Shown here one piece after another: positions 8,241 to 16,941 of a stretch of 64,000 nucleotides of DNA. The stretch is from CBDDBX01 sp965225955 (GTDB taxonomy: Bacteria; Acidobacteriota; Aminicenantia; UBA2199). Each line of letters begins with the position of its first letter. Positions within the stretch are counted from its first letter, which is position 1. A model generated the notes under the pieces. That model saw nothing but the letters and a program-made list of their open reading frames with translations. It made no database searches and was not told the origin of the DNA. A program made the position numbers and the translations under genes. Location: assembly GCA_965225955.1 (NCBI GenBank), contig CBDDBX010000001.1, positions 137,533 to 201,532 of the forward strand, given 5' to 3'.

Positions 8241-8927
8241 TCAATACAAAGTGTTTTTATCCTCAGTAAAGATATCTGGCAACCTGTATTGAAGAGCCTC
8301 CTGAATATGTATGGTTTCAATAGTTTCAGATTGACTAAGATCTGCTATGGTTCTGCTTAACTTAAGAGTTCTGAAGTAACTTCTTGCACTTAGTTTCATA
8401 CTCTTTGCTGCTGCCTCAAGGGTCTTTTCTGCCTCTTTCACCATTCTTCCAAACTGATTAATCTCACGGTTTGTCATTCTCCCGTTGGCTTTAGTAGAGC
8501 TCCCTGATTCAGCAAATCTTGCTTTCTGTATTTCACGGGCAGCCGATACACGGGCTCTTATATTAACAGAAGGTTCTTCTCTTATCTTAGAGGTTATATC
8601 TGATATCTCTACAGGTTTTACCTCAATTTTAAGATCTATTCTATCCAGAAGAGGTTTCGATATTTTATTGTAGTAACTACTCCTTCTGTAGCTATTGGGA
8701 GATTGATTGACGCCACTGCTGTCTTCCCATGAATTCATTGCTGCAATCAGCATGAATCCTGCGGGATAAGTAGCAGATGTTAATGAACGGCTGATTGTTA
8801 TCTTACCATCTTCTATAGGTTGTCGCAGGACTTCAAGAGCATCACGACTGAAGTAGGGCATCTCATCAAGGAAGAGAACACCGTTGTGGGAAAGGGATAT
8901 CTCTCCCGGAACAGGATATTTTCCTCC
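8241..8927 (-). pseudogene. comM: comM/yifB 3' part, separated from its 5' part by the transposon
   Basis: This is the C-terminal ~228 codons of a Mg-chelatase-like AAA+ protein (YifB/ComM). The frame runs through the target duplication: GGKYPVPGEISLSHNGVLFL then DEMPYF is the Walker B block, then RQPIEDGKITISRS, RIDLKIEV and the C-terminal helical domain ARSYFRTLKLSRTIADL. It has no start codon of its own until a Met within DEMPYF. ComM is a hexameric helicase that promotes branch migration in natural transformation. Joining it to the 5' part at the duplicated CCTCC gives 854 + 682 = 1536 nt, an exact 511-codon frame plus stop, so the gene was intact when the element inserted. Confidence 0.92.
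8923..8927. repeat. Target-site duplication, left copy (CCTCC)
   Basis: The five bases immediately left of the TGTGA terminus are CCTCC and recur immediately right of the TCACA terminus at 19541-19545. A 5-bp duplication is what Tn7-like transposases make. Confidence 0.92.
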
Positions 8928-9022
8928 TGTGATTTATAAAAAAAAATGCAAATGAAAATTAAGTCGAATCTAAAAAGTTTCATATGTTATTTGCTAGTCT
9001 CTACAAAGTGCAATGCAAATGA
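8928..9022. repeat. Left transposon end with TnsB-site-like repeats
   Basis: The terminus TGTGATTTATAAA is followed by two copies of AATGCAAATGA (8945-8955 and 9012-9022), 67 bases apart. The right end, read inward, has CATTGCAAA at about the same distance from its terminus (19516-19524). Tn7 ends carry several 22-bp TnsB sites, and these repeats are the obvious candidates. Confidence 0.75.
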
Positions 9023-9067
9023 TTACTTATTTTTAACAGAATGATTAGTAATAAATGGAGGTGAATA

Positions 9068-9733
9068 ATGCATAGATTTTATAGAAGTAACTTTCATCAC
9101 ACAATGCCTGATTGCTTGAATAAGCTTCAAGGTAGTAAAATTGATGTGAAACAAATTCCTTTACATCACAAAGATTTCATTTATACGTTGCATATGAACA
9201 TTTGTGTGGATTTATTCAAGTATAAATCTGAACAAGTGAATAGCTTGGGTAAAGATTTTGTAATTACCTTTCTGATAAAATATTCTGGGTATTATTATTC
9301 TGGAGAGAAATACCAGTATAAAATTTATGAGATCTATAAATCTAACAAAGAACGAGAAGAAGATAGGTGTAGAATTAAGGCACTATCTGAACACGCTAAA
9401 GAGAATAATATTGGTTGTGAGGTTTTAGTTCATGAAGACCTAAAAACCCACTATTTGGAGAACATTAAATTTTTAGCTCATTATTTTGAGTTGAATTTAG
9501 ATTCAACAGATCATTACAAAGTAAGAGCTCTTAGAGATATGATGCACAGGCTGAGAGCGACAGATATAAATTCATTGTTACAAGCAATTTGTTCAGATCA
9601 GTATAACAGAGGTAGGTTAATTCCTATGTTATGGTTTTGTATAAGTAAAAATCTGATAGGATGTGATTTGTCTGTACCTCTGACGATGGATAGTAGATTG
9701 TGGGCTGTTGAATTATTGGATAAGAGAAAATAA
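9068..9733 (+). CDS. tnsA: TnsA-like transposon endonuclease
   Basis: A 221-residue protein with AATGGAGGTGAATA just before the ATG. Position (first gene after the left end, directly before tnsB) and the block REEDRCRIKALSEHAKENNI then GCEVLVHEDL and NIKFLAHYF fit TnsA, whose nuclease domain ends with '...K-x-x-x-a-x-x-x-G-w-x-f-x-V-x-T-E' and is followed by a helical domain that contacts TnsC. TnsA cuts the 5' ends of the element so that, with TnsB, transposition is cut-and-paste. The active site is atypical: KDF and EIYK can stand for the Asp and Lys positions, but the first acidic position (usually in an 'L-E-r-D-f' context) reads LHHKDF. It may be a diverged or impaired nuclease. Confidence 0.72.
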   Translation: MHRFYRSNFHHTMPDCLNKLQGSKIDVKQIPLHHKDFIYTLHMNICVDLFKYKSEQVNSLGKDFVITFLIKYSGYYYSGEKYQYKIYEIYKSNKEREEDRCRIKALSEHAKENNIGCEVLVHEDLKTHYLENIKFLAHYFELNLDSTDHYKVRALRDMMHRLRATDINSLLQAICSDQYNRGRLIPMLWFCISKNLIGCDLSVPLTMDSRLWAVELLDKRK

Positions 9734-9745
9734 AATTAATGTAGC

Positions 9746-11581
9746 ATGAAAATATTACAATTCAATAGAGGGTCTAAATTCATTTTGAAGGAAGAAGAGT
9801 ATATTGTTACAAATTTAGTAGATTTCGATATGCTCATGGCTAAGAAGATAAGAACTGGTGAATTACTTAATTTTTCAATCAAAGAGCTATCTGAGAAAAT
9901 ATCAGAATTATCTGATGAAAAGGATGAAAAAGAAGATTTACTAAACGTATCTGAAAAAGATTGGGATATAGCTGAAAAAAGATTTAATGCAATAAAGAAC
10001 ATAATCAATGTAAATAACCGTACAGCTCTTATGGTAAAGGGGGTTGCTAAAGAGCTTGGGGTTCATTATACAACCATATATAGGTGGTTGAATGCATATA
10101 GTGAAACAGGGCTTATTTCTGCTCTACTTCCGGGAAGCTTACGATGTGGAGCAAAAGGTAAAAGTAAACTTTCTGAAGAGAAGGTGAAGATTTTAGATTC
10201 AGTTATAGAAGAATTGTATTTAACCAAACAAAGAATCTCAGTACAGAAAGCTTACTATGAACTTGTTCGGAGATGTAATAATGCTGGAGTAGAAACGCCT
10301 CATATCAATACTTTAAGGAATAGAATTAAGGCTATTTCAAAGCAACATCTGATCACCAAGAGGTTTGGAGCTAAAACTGCTAAAAAGTTATATAGCACTA
10401 CTAAGAGTAAATATAATCATGCTCAGTATCCCTTGTCTATTGTACAGATTGACCATACAAAGCTAGACATAATATTGGTTGATGAAGAGGATCGGCAACC
10501 AATTGGTCGACCATGGATTACTCTGGCAATAGATCTTTATAGTCGTATGGTTACTGGATATTATATATCTTTAGATCCACCTGGTTACATATCTGTTGGG
10601 CAATGTTTAACATGCTCCATATTGCCAAAAGATAAACTGCTGGCCAAATTTAACATTGATCAAATTTGGCCTATAAATGGTTTTATGAATAAGATTCATG
10701 TTGATAATGCAAAAGAATTCAAGGGAACAATGATTCGAAGGGCATGCGCAGAATATAATATAAATATACAATGGCGACCTATTGGAAAACCTGAATATGG
10801 AGGGCATATTGAAAGGTTATTAGGTACTCTTGCTAAAGAAATTCATAACCTTCCTGGTACAACTTTTTCTAATATTAATGAAAAGGGTGAGTATAATTCT
10901 GAAGCAAGTGCAAGTTTTACTTTGAAGGAGTTTGAAAAGTGGCTCTTAACTTATATTACTGAAATATATCACCATAAATATCATATGGGTATTGATACAA
11001 CCCCTCTCAGAAAATATGAAGAGGCAATATTTGGTTTAAATGGCAAAGTTGGTATTGGTGTAATCAATAGTTTGGTAGATGAAGAAAAATTAAAATTGGA
11101 TTTCTTACCATACCAGGAAAGAACAATACAGCAGAAAGGCGTTGTTATAGATAAAATTCATTACTATAGCGATGTCCTGCGACCATATGTCAATGACAAA
11201 AAGAAATATATTTTTAGAAGAGATCCAAGAGATGTAAGTGTTATTTATTTTTATGATCCTAATCTTAGAACATACCACCAGATTCCGTATAGAGACATAA
11301 CTAAGCCTCCAATGAGCATCTGGGAACTAAGAGAAACTATAAGGAGTTTGAAAGATAACTCTATTGATGTTAATGAAGAACAGATTTTTTCTTCTTATTC
11401 TCGACTTAGAGAACAAGAAAAACAAGTGATCAAAAAGACAAAAAAAGCAAGGTTGGAAAAGCAGAGAAGACGTGATCATGCCGATATCTTAGTAAAGCCA
11501 GATGCGGACGATAAAGATATAGGGAATTTCAATATTGATGATATGGATATTAAGCCGTTCGAAGAGATTGAGGAGTTATAA
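9746..11581 (+). CDS. tnsB: TnsB/TniA-like DDE transposase
   Basis: The 611-residue protein carries an N-terminal helix-turn-helix (VAKELGVHYTTIYRWLNAYS, about residues 97-116) and an rve-type DDE core. The first Asp is in VQIDHTKLD (about 235), the second in HVDNAKEFKG (about 320) and the Glu in YGGHIERLLG (about 356), giving the D-D-(35)-E spacing of the Tn7/Mu/Tn552 group. A Mu-type beta-barrel follows, then a basic, highly charged C-terminal tail (residues 540-611) that in relatives contacts TnsC. TnsB binds the ends and does the 3' cleavage and strand transfer. The length fits TnsB/TniA. Its last base is the first base of tnsC (TAATG), so translation is coupled. Confidence 0.95.
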   Translation: MKILQFNRGSKFILKEEEYIVTNLVDFDMLMAKKIRTGELLNFSIKELSEKISELSDEKDEKEDLLNVSEKDWDIAEKRFNAIKNIINVNNRTALMVKGVAKELGVHYTTIYRWLNAYSETGLISALLPGSLRCGAKGKSKLSEEKVKILDSVIEELYLTKQRISVQKAYYELVRRCNNAGVETPHINTLRNRIKAISKQHLITKRFGAKTAKKLYSTTKSKYNHAQYPLSIVQIDHTKLDIILVDEEDRQPIGRPWITLAIDLYSRMVTGYYISLDPPGYISVGQCLTCSILPKDKLLAKFNIDQIWPINGFMNKIHVDNAKEFKGTMIRRACAEYNINIQWRPIGKPEYGGHIERLLGTLAKEIHNLPGTTFSNINEKGEYNSEASASFTLKEFEKWLLTYITEIYHHKYHMGIDTTPLRKYEEAIFGLNGKVGIGVINSLVDEEKLKLDFLPYQERTIQQKGVVIDKIHYYSDVLRPYVNDKKKYIFRRDPRDVSVIYFYDPNLRTYHQIPYRDITKPPMSIWELRETIRSLKDNSIDVNEEQIFSSYSRLREQEKQVIKKTKKARLEKQRRRDHADILVKPDADDKDIGNFNIDDMDIKPFEEIEEL

Positions 11582-12462
11582 TGTCTTTAGAGCACTTGGA
11601 TGAAAAAGTTAAATACCATATAGAGCAGAATGCAGATGAACGAATCCTTAATATTCTTAAGCCAAAGTGGATCGGATATAGTAGAGCTAAGACTATTTTG
11701 AAAAAACTTGATGATTTAAGTAAGCACCCTAAGATTCATCGAATGCCTAACTTATTGATAGTTGGTGATACCAATAATGGTAAAACTATGATTATAGACA
11801 AGTTTGAGCGTATGTGTCCTGCATCAGATAATTCATTTGGAGATGAAGCTTATGTACCACTATTAACTGTTGAAGCTCCATCAGTACCAGACGAAGGTCG
11901 TTTTTACAATAGGATTTTAGATACACTGTTTTGTATCTATAAGCCAAGAGATAGTGTTGATCAAAAGTTACACCAAATTATTACTTTGCTTAGAAGAATA
12001 AGATTAAAACTTTTAGTTATTGATGAGATTCAGCATATTTTGTTTGGTTCAATGATGAAGCAGAGACAGCTGCTTAATGCTATCAAATCATTGGGAAATC
12101 AACTTCAAATACCAATAATTGGTGTGGGAACCAGAGAAGCTTTTAATGCATTACAATCTGACCCGCAGTTATCAAATAGATTTGAACCCGTAATTCTTCC
12201 TAAATGGAAGCTGGATGAAGAGTATTTAAGGCTTCTGGTAAGCTTTGAAAGAGTGCTTCCTCTTAAAAACCCATCTAATTTGATTGAGCCAAATACAGCA
12301 ACTAAGATACTAACCATGAGTGAGGGGACAATTGGGGCGATATCAACTCTTCTAAAAAAATGTGCTCAGAAAGCGATAGAGACAGGTACAGAGTCGATTA
12401 CTATGGATATATTAAATGGTGTCGATTGGACTTTACCTTCAGAAATGAAGTGGAAAGGATAA
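11581..12462 (+). CDS. tnsC: TnsC/TniB-like AAA+ target regulator (short form)
   Basis: A 293-residue AAA+ ATPase. Walker A is VGDTNNGKTMI (about residues 62-72), Walker B is LLVIDEIQHILFG (about 145-157), and sensor/arginine regions follow (IIGVGTREA, SNRFEPVILPKW). TnsC binds target DNA marked by a TniQ/TnsD protein and activates TnsAB. Tn7 TnsC is about 555 residues; this one is the size of TniB of Tn5053-type elements, lacking the long N- and C-terminal arms that in Tn7 meet TnsD and TnsA. It overlaps tnsB by one base and tniQ by about 13. Confidence 0.93.
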   Translation: MSLEHLDEKVKYHIEQNADERILNILKPKWIGYSRAKTILKKLDDLSKHPKIHRMPNLLIVGDTNNGKTMIIDKFERMCPASDNSFGDEAYVPLLTVEAPSVPDEGRFYNRILDTLFCIYKPRDSVDQKLHQIITLLRRIRLKLLVIDEIQHILFGSMMKQRQLLNAIKSLGNQLQIPIIGVGTREAFNALQSDPQLSNRFEPVILPKWKLDEEYLRLLVSFERVLPLKNPSNLIEPNTATKILTMSEGTIGAISTLLKKCAQKAIETGTESITMDILNGVDWTLPSEMKWKG

Positions 12463-13640
12463 CAAAATACAGAAGAAGTAATAAATTATCTGGTAATTAC
12501 TGGCCTGTTCATACTAAACCTTTCTATGATGAATTATTGTCATCATGGATTGCCAGAATAGCCATGTCGCATGGAATAAAGTTGCATACATTTTCAAGTA
12601 TGCTGTGGCCCAAAATAAATTTATTAAATAGCGATATTGATAGACGAAATAATTCTGCTCTTTTCAGAGTATTATCAGAAAAAACCAATACTCTATCTGC
12701 AGGAGTTCACAATACATCTTTAATAAGTTATGAAGGGAAAGTATTTGATGAACTTAATCAGTATGGATTAAGTAGCTGGATATTACCACAAGGCATCTAT
12801 CATCGAGAACATTTGTTAAATGGCTTACAATATTGCCCTTTATGTCTCAAAGAAGATTATGAAGCCTATTTTAGAAAAAGTTGGCGTTTATCTTTTGTGA
12901 CTGTTTGTCATAAGCATAAATGTTTACTACTTGATAGATGTCAGCAGTGCGGAGCTTCGGTTAATTATATTAGATGTAGCGTTAGGAAAGATAGAACAAT
13001 GCTTGATTCTATAACAAGATGTCATATTTGCAAGAAACATCTTTTTGAGAAAACTAATGATACATGGATTTTGAATGAAGACTTCATGTTATTTTCTGAA
13101 CAGCTCTTAATTGCAAGTGAAACTGGTTGGTTTGAGTATGGCAATTTTAAGATGTATTCTATCTTGTTCTTTCATGCATTGAAGTTACTTGTCAAATTAG
13201 TCAGGTCTAAGAGGGTTTGGAGTAAATCATATAGATTTTTAAAAAGAAGAAATATGGATATTCGTGAACCTGGTAGCATGTTCGATTTTCTTGATACCGG
13301 AGAACGCTTTGAAATAATGAAATTTGCTTACTGGCTGATAGATAAGTGGCCTGTCAATTTTATATATTACTGTTATACAAACGGTATACTATCATCAGAT
13401 CTATTGAGGGACATGAAATATGTGCCGTATTGGTACTGGTCTATTGTGAATGAACATTTTTATCGGCCGGACTATAAGGTAACTAAAGAAGAAATCTTGA
13501 GTGTGATTGGTTATTACAAAGCTGGTGCTGAAGAAATTACTGAAAAGAAAATTGCAAGTTTCTTTGGTTCAAAAGAATTATTCAGAAAACGTAAAGAACT
13601 AAGCAAGTATGAATTAAAGCTAATTTTAAAAGATCTCTAA
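12450..13640 (+). CDS. tnsD: TniQ/TnsD-family target-site selector
   Basis: The TniQ domain starts at WPVHTKPFYDELLSSWIAR. Zinc-binding motifs follow: CPLC (about residue 128), CHKHKC (152), CQQC (164) and CHIC (190). The rest (to about 397 residues) is a DNA-binding region. TnsD proteins recognise one chromosomal site; here that site must be comM. The open frame extends to 12360 inside tnsC. The most plausible start is the GTG at 12450, which overlaps the tnsC stop by 13 bases, though its ribosome site is weak. At ~397 residues it is between TniQ (~400) and Tn7 TnsD (508). Its stop overlaps the convergent tnsE by 4 bases. Confidence 0.88.
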   Translation: MERITKYRRSNKLSGNYWPVHTKPFYDELLSSWIARIAMSHGIKLHTFSSMLWPKINLLNSDIDRRNNSALFRVLSEKTNTLSAGVHNTSLISYEGKVFDELNQYGLSSWILPQGIYHREHLLNGLQYCPLCLKEDYEAYFRKSWRLSFVTVCHKHKCLLLDRCQQCGASVNYIRCSVRKDRTMLDSITRCHICKKHLFEKTNDTWILNEDFMLFSEQLLIASETGWFEYGNFKMYSILFFHALKLLVKLVRSKRVWSKSYRFLKRRNMDIREPGSMFDFLDTGERFEIMKFAYWLIDKWPVNFIYYCYTNGILSSDLLRDMKYVPYWYWSIVNEHFYRPDYKVTKEEILSVIGYYKAGAEEITEKKIASFFGSKELFRKRKELSKYELKLILKDL

Positions 13641-15475
13641 ACTATTTCAATAATCTTTTCTGATATTGATTTTGGTAAATTGTTCTGAGAGTGATATATA
13701 GCTTTAGTTGTTACTAGATGACTACATTCAATATTCCACTTTTTTTCATCTTTTAAGATTTTAATGTATTTTTCAATATGATTTTCTAAGGACCTGACAC
13801 CAGCCGGTGCAACTACAAGTTTCATACTATAAGCTTCACCATTTTTGGGAGCTAAGTCCAGGAGATAATAGTATTTGGATTCATAAAATATTTCAGCTAT
13901 GAATAATTCCCTATATAGCGAAGAAATATCTTTATTATCTATTTTGTTTTTGGTGAAAGTTCGCCACCTTATTTTTTCAGAATAGATGTTATAGTAAGCA
14001 TCTTCAAGGATTTTACATGTTTCCTCTATAGTTTCTTCAAAGTTAAACGGCTTTTGAGTCTTGTCTCCAGGTGATACATTAATTTCTCTTGGCTCTTTTT
14101 CAGGGTTTTGCTTTGTTTCTGGTTTTCCTGTTGCTGCAGTAGTATTGGGGCCATAAGTAGTAACTGATTTATTTTCATATTTCTGTTGTTTTTTGGGAGG
14201 CTTAATCCATTTTAGTTTTGTTGGAGGAGGATCTGCAATAATATTAACATTTGTAGAGTTTGAAGCACTAACAAGATTGCTACTGGCAGATATTACATCT
14301 TCCCCATTTTCATCTGTTCTTAGATGATTAACTTTCCAGCCATGTATTAGAAGATTATTACCATGCTCAGCTTTGCGATTGTCATTAGTTCTTTCAAGTA
14401 CTATGTCGGAATATTCAATATCTTCTGAACATGAAATTATTTTGTAAACGAGAAAATTAGTTTCGTCACCAAAGACAAGTGGAACGCCCCATACTTTTAA
14501 GGATACTTTCCCTTGCTCAGGTAGGTATGTTTTAGGAAATGCAAACCTATTCTTCTTATACTGCCTATTCATATTAATTGTCATTTGGTCAAGTCTTTTA
14601 GTATAAAGTGGAGCAAAGCACATCTTAGTAAAGAAAGGTGATAGTTTATCGCATGCCTTAGTTGTTAGTGTTAAGTGGTATTTTGCTTCAGTAGGAGCTT
14701 TGTGAAATTCTTTAACATAGCTCTCCATATTATCAAGAAAGCTGTTTCTAAAAATATCTCTTGTTATTCTACTTGAACGTAGGTAAAAATACCTTAATAC
14801 TTCAGTACAAGGTATAAGAAGGTATTGGTACTGTTTGGTGGAAGTTTTTCTTAATTGTACCCTTAATAGACTTGTATGTCTTAATCTATAAAAATCATCG
14901 TGTGATAAAGAAGCCCAGAGTGGAAAATTTATCTTTGGAATATAGAATATATTCTTTTGGTTATCTGAGTGAAATTCACCATCTTTTGTTGAGTTAGCAG
15001 AGATTACTTTCTGATTTCTTTTATTTTCATCTAGATCTAAGACAAAATTTAAACGTTTCAAGTGTAATTGATGATGTGAAGGTATATATTTACCTAATTG
15101 TTTTTCAAAAGGTTCTTTAATCAGCATTGGACTTTGTTTGTAAAACAACATCCCCCATGTCAAGAATGGAAAATAGTCAATACTAATTTTGGTAATAATA
15201 TAGTTCTTGTAATCTAATTCGTTAAAATTGAGATCATTCTTAAGATAACTATATAATTGTTGTTTGTCGTCTTTCCATATTGATTGCGGAATTGGAGATA
15301 AAACTATATCAACAAATGTATCTCGCCTGTTATAAGAATTTGGTAATATCCGACCAGTCCACGTTAAGCACCATACATTATCGTCATTCGGTAATTCGCT
15401 AATTTTTATTTGGCTTACATGATTTAGTAACTGTTTTTGCTCTTTAATTTTATATACTAACTTCTCTTCGCTCAT
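13637..15475 (-). CDS. tnsE: TnsE-like alternative target selector
   Basis: A 612-residue protein convergent with tnsABCD. Blocks that match Tn7 TnsE as I remember it are NIFYIPKINFPLWASLS then a FYLRSS segment, PPPTKLKWIKPPK in a proline/lysine linker (residues 400-450), and a C-terminal YYLLDLAPKNGEAYSMKLVV followed by NNLPKSISEKI, paralleling TnsE 'LLEVDASDG...' and 'LNWPNSLFDQL'. TnsE steers Tn7 to discontinuously replicating DNA, such as conjugating plasmids, through 3' recessed ends and the sliding clamp. It thus gives the element a second, horizontal route besides comM. It is longer than Tn7 TnsE (538) because of a low-complexity linker. The opposite orientation to tnsABCD differs from Tn7. 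Confidence 0.7.
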   Translation of the reverse strand: MSEEKLVYKIKEQKQLLNHVSQIKISELPNDDNVWCLTWTGRILPNSYNRRDTFVDIVLSPIPQSIWKDDKQQLYSYLKNDLNFNELDYKNYIITKISIDYFPFLTWGMLFYKQSPMLIKEPFEKQLGKYIPSHHQLHLKRLNFVLDLDENKRNQKVISANSTKDGEFHSDNQKNIFYIPKINFPLWASLSHDDFYRLRHTSLLRVQLRKTSTKQYQYLLIPCTEVLRYFYLRSSRITRDIFRNSFLDNMESYVKEFHKAPTEAKYHLTLTTKACDKLSPFFTKMCFAPLYTKRLDQMTINMNRQYKKNRFAFPKTYLPEQGKVSLKVWGVPLVFGDETNFLVYKIISCSEDIEYSDIVLERTNDNRKAEHGNNLLIHGWKVNHLRTDENGEDVISASSNLVSASNSTNVNIIADPPPTKLKWIKPPKKQQKYENKSVTTYGPNTTAATGKPETKQNPEKEPREINVSPGDKTQKPFNFEETIEETCKILEDAYYNIYSEKIRWRTFTKNKIDNKDISSLYRELFIAEIFYESKYYYLLDLAPKNGEAYSMKLVVAPAGVRSLENHIEKYIKILKDEKKWNIECSHLVTTKAIYHSQNNLPKSISEKIIEIV

Positions 15476-15815
15476 GTGTTACACTCACAAACTCTTAATT
15501 ATTATAGTGGAAAATTTATAAAGAAGATATGCTATTTTTCCTTAATCCATCAGAATTAAGTATAAATCGTTACTGAATCAGTAATAGGTTAAGTTTCACA
15601 CAATTTTATACATACTATTTTTTAATTCCTCAAAGAGAAAATGTCGAGCATAAAGAATAAACCTAAGTGTATTTATAATGCCCTATGAGATTAAGAATGA
15701 AGTGAATACTAAATAAAATGGAGAAGAGTTAAGCTTTCTATTGTTAAAATGTGTTTTTTTTTATTGTTAGTATGAATAGAGTTGCTTTTTTTGTATAATT
15801 ATTAAGGGAGAAATA
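15476..15815. promoter_or_regulatory. Divergent regulatory region between tnsE and the cargo cassette
   Basis: About 340 very AT-rich bases between divergent genes. Two small inverted repeats stand out: CTTAAT-N8-ATTAAG (15541-15560) and a TTACTGA-A-TCAGTAA palindrome (15570-15584). A TATAAT (15794-15799) and an AAGGGAG ribosome site (15804-15810) precede the ParB-like gene. The palindrome could be an operator controlling the cassette, although no obvious controller gene is present. I see no ORF here. Confidence 0.5.
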
Positions 15816-16934
15816 ATGAAGGAAATCAAATCCATTGAACTGGAACGATTATTATTAGACAAAAAGAATCCTCGTATTCATCAAGAAATTTCAACAAAAA
15901 TTACTCAAGTGAATTTGGCGAAGTTTCTTTATATTGAATTTGGTATTGATGATCTCAAAGATTCAATATTAAAAAATGGTTATTTTCAAGTAGAACCAAT
16001 GGTTGCAATTCCAGATGAAGAGGATGAAACGAAATTTGTTGTAGTTGAAGGAAATAGACGATTAACTACAATCAAAATACTTTGCGATGAAAGCTATAGA
16101 AATTCAATAATTTCAACTGGTAAAAGAGAAGATTTTATAGCTAATGAAAAACTACGAAAGCAATTAGAGAGAATACCTGTCGTTATTGCTGATAAAAGAG
16201 ACAATGTACACGCATATCTAGGTGTTAGACATCTTGGTGGCGTTGTGAAATGGGAGCCTCTTGCTCAATCTAAATATGTCTACAGTTACATTATAGTTCA
16301 AAAGAATAATGATCAAACAATACTAGTAAAAAATGTTATAGATACATTTGTCGAACAAACTAATAATAAAAGGGTAGATGTTATAAATCATTTTTACAAA
16401 TATTGTATATACGAAAATATTAAGAGAATAATAGAGGATGATATATCAATAAAAACGAACATTGAGGATAAATTTTCTCTTCTTGAAGTAGCTTTCGGAA
16501 AAACTGGTACAACATCTATTGCAAAATATATAGGAATAGATAGTTATAGTAGACTAGATCCAGAGGATTATGAAAATATAATTCCTTATGATAAAGAGAA
16601 TGAAGTCAAAAATTTAATTCGTTGGGTTTTTACTGAGAATTCTATAATAAAAGAAAGTCGTCAAATTAATGAATATCTTAAACCAATATTGAGGAATGAA
16701 ACTTCGACCAAGGCTTTGGAGCAGGGTGAAGATAAAGAGACAGCACTTTTGTTATCTGATTCTTTTGACAATATTATAAAGAAGTCTTGTACTGCAGTAC
16801 ATAAGTCTCTAACTCATATACAACAAAATTGGAGTAGTACAAAACCTGAGAGTAGAGAGGCATTAAAAGAATTTTATATAGCTAATGTAAAAGAAAAAGT
16901 AAAGAAGACAGATATAAGTTTGGATATAACTTAA
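15816..16934 (+). CDS. ParB-like N-terminal domain protein of a putative defence cassette
   Basis: A 372-residue protein beginning IKSIELERLLLDKKNPRIHQ, continuing DDLKDSILKNGYFQVEPMVA and FVVVEGNRRLTTIKIL (about residues 10-95), which is the ParB/sulfiredoxin-fold domain with the characteristic EGNRR box. Plasmid ParB has this fold, but stand-alone versions like this are common next to restriction, methylation and other defence genes, where the fold can bind or hydrolyse nucleotides or act as a nuclease. The rest is helical (about 100-370) and I do not recognise it. The ATG has AAGGGAG at good spacing. It is the first of three tightly packed cargo genes; no ParA is present, so a partition role is unlikely. 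Confidence 0.7.
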   Translation: MKEIKSIELERLLLDKKNPRIHQEISTKITQVNLAKFLYIEFGIDDLKDSILKNGYFQVEPMVAIPDEEDETKFVVVEGNRRLTTIKILCDESYRNSIISTGKREDFIANEKLRKQLERIPVVIADKRDNVHAYLGVRHLGGVVKWEPLAQSKYVYSYIIVQKNNDQTILVKNVIDTFVEQTNNKRVDVINHFYKYCIYENIKRIIEDDISIKTNIEDKFSLLEVAFGKTGTTSIAKYIGIDSYSRLDPEDYENIIPYDKENEVKNLIRWVFTENSIIKESRQINEYLKPILRNETSTKALEQGEDKETALLLSDSFDNIIKKSCTAVHKSLTHIQQNWSSTKPESREALKEFYIANVKEKVKKTDISLDIT

Positions 16935-16941
16935 AAATGAA

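Noticed and set aside
13637..15475. pPIWI or helicase-like defence protein
   Set aside because: The C-terminal YYLLDLAPKNGEAYSMK and NNLPKSISEKI blocks and the PPPTKLKWIKPPK linker match TnsE better, and the gene abuts tniQ.
15816..16934. Plasmid partition protein ParB
   Set aside because: There is no ParA neighbour or parS-like site, and the gene is packed with a methyltransferase within a transposon.
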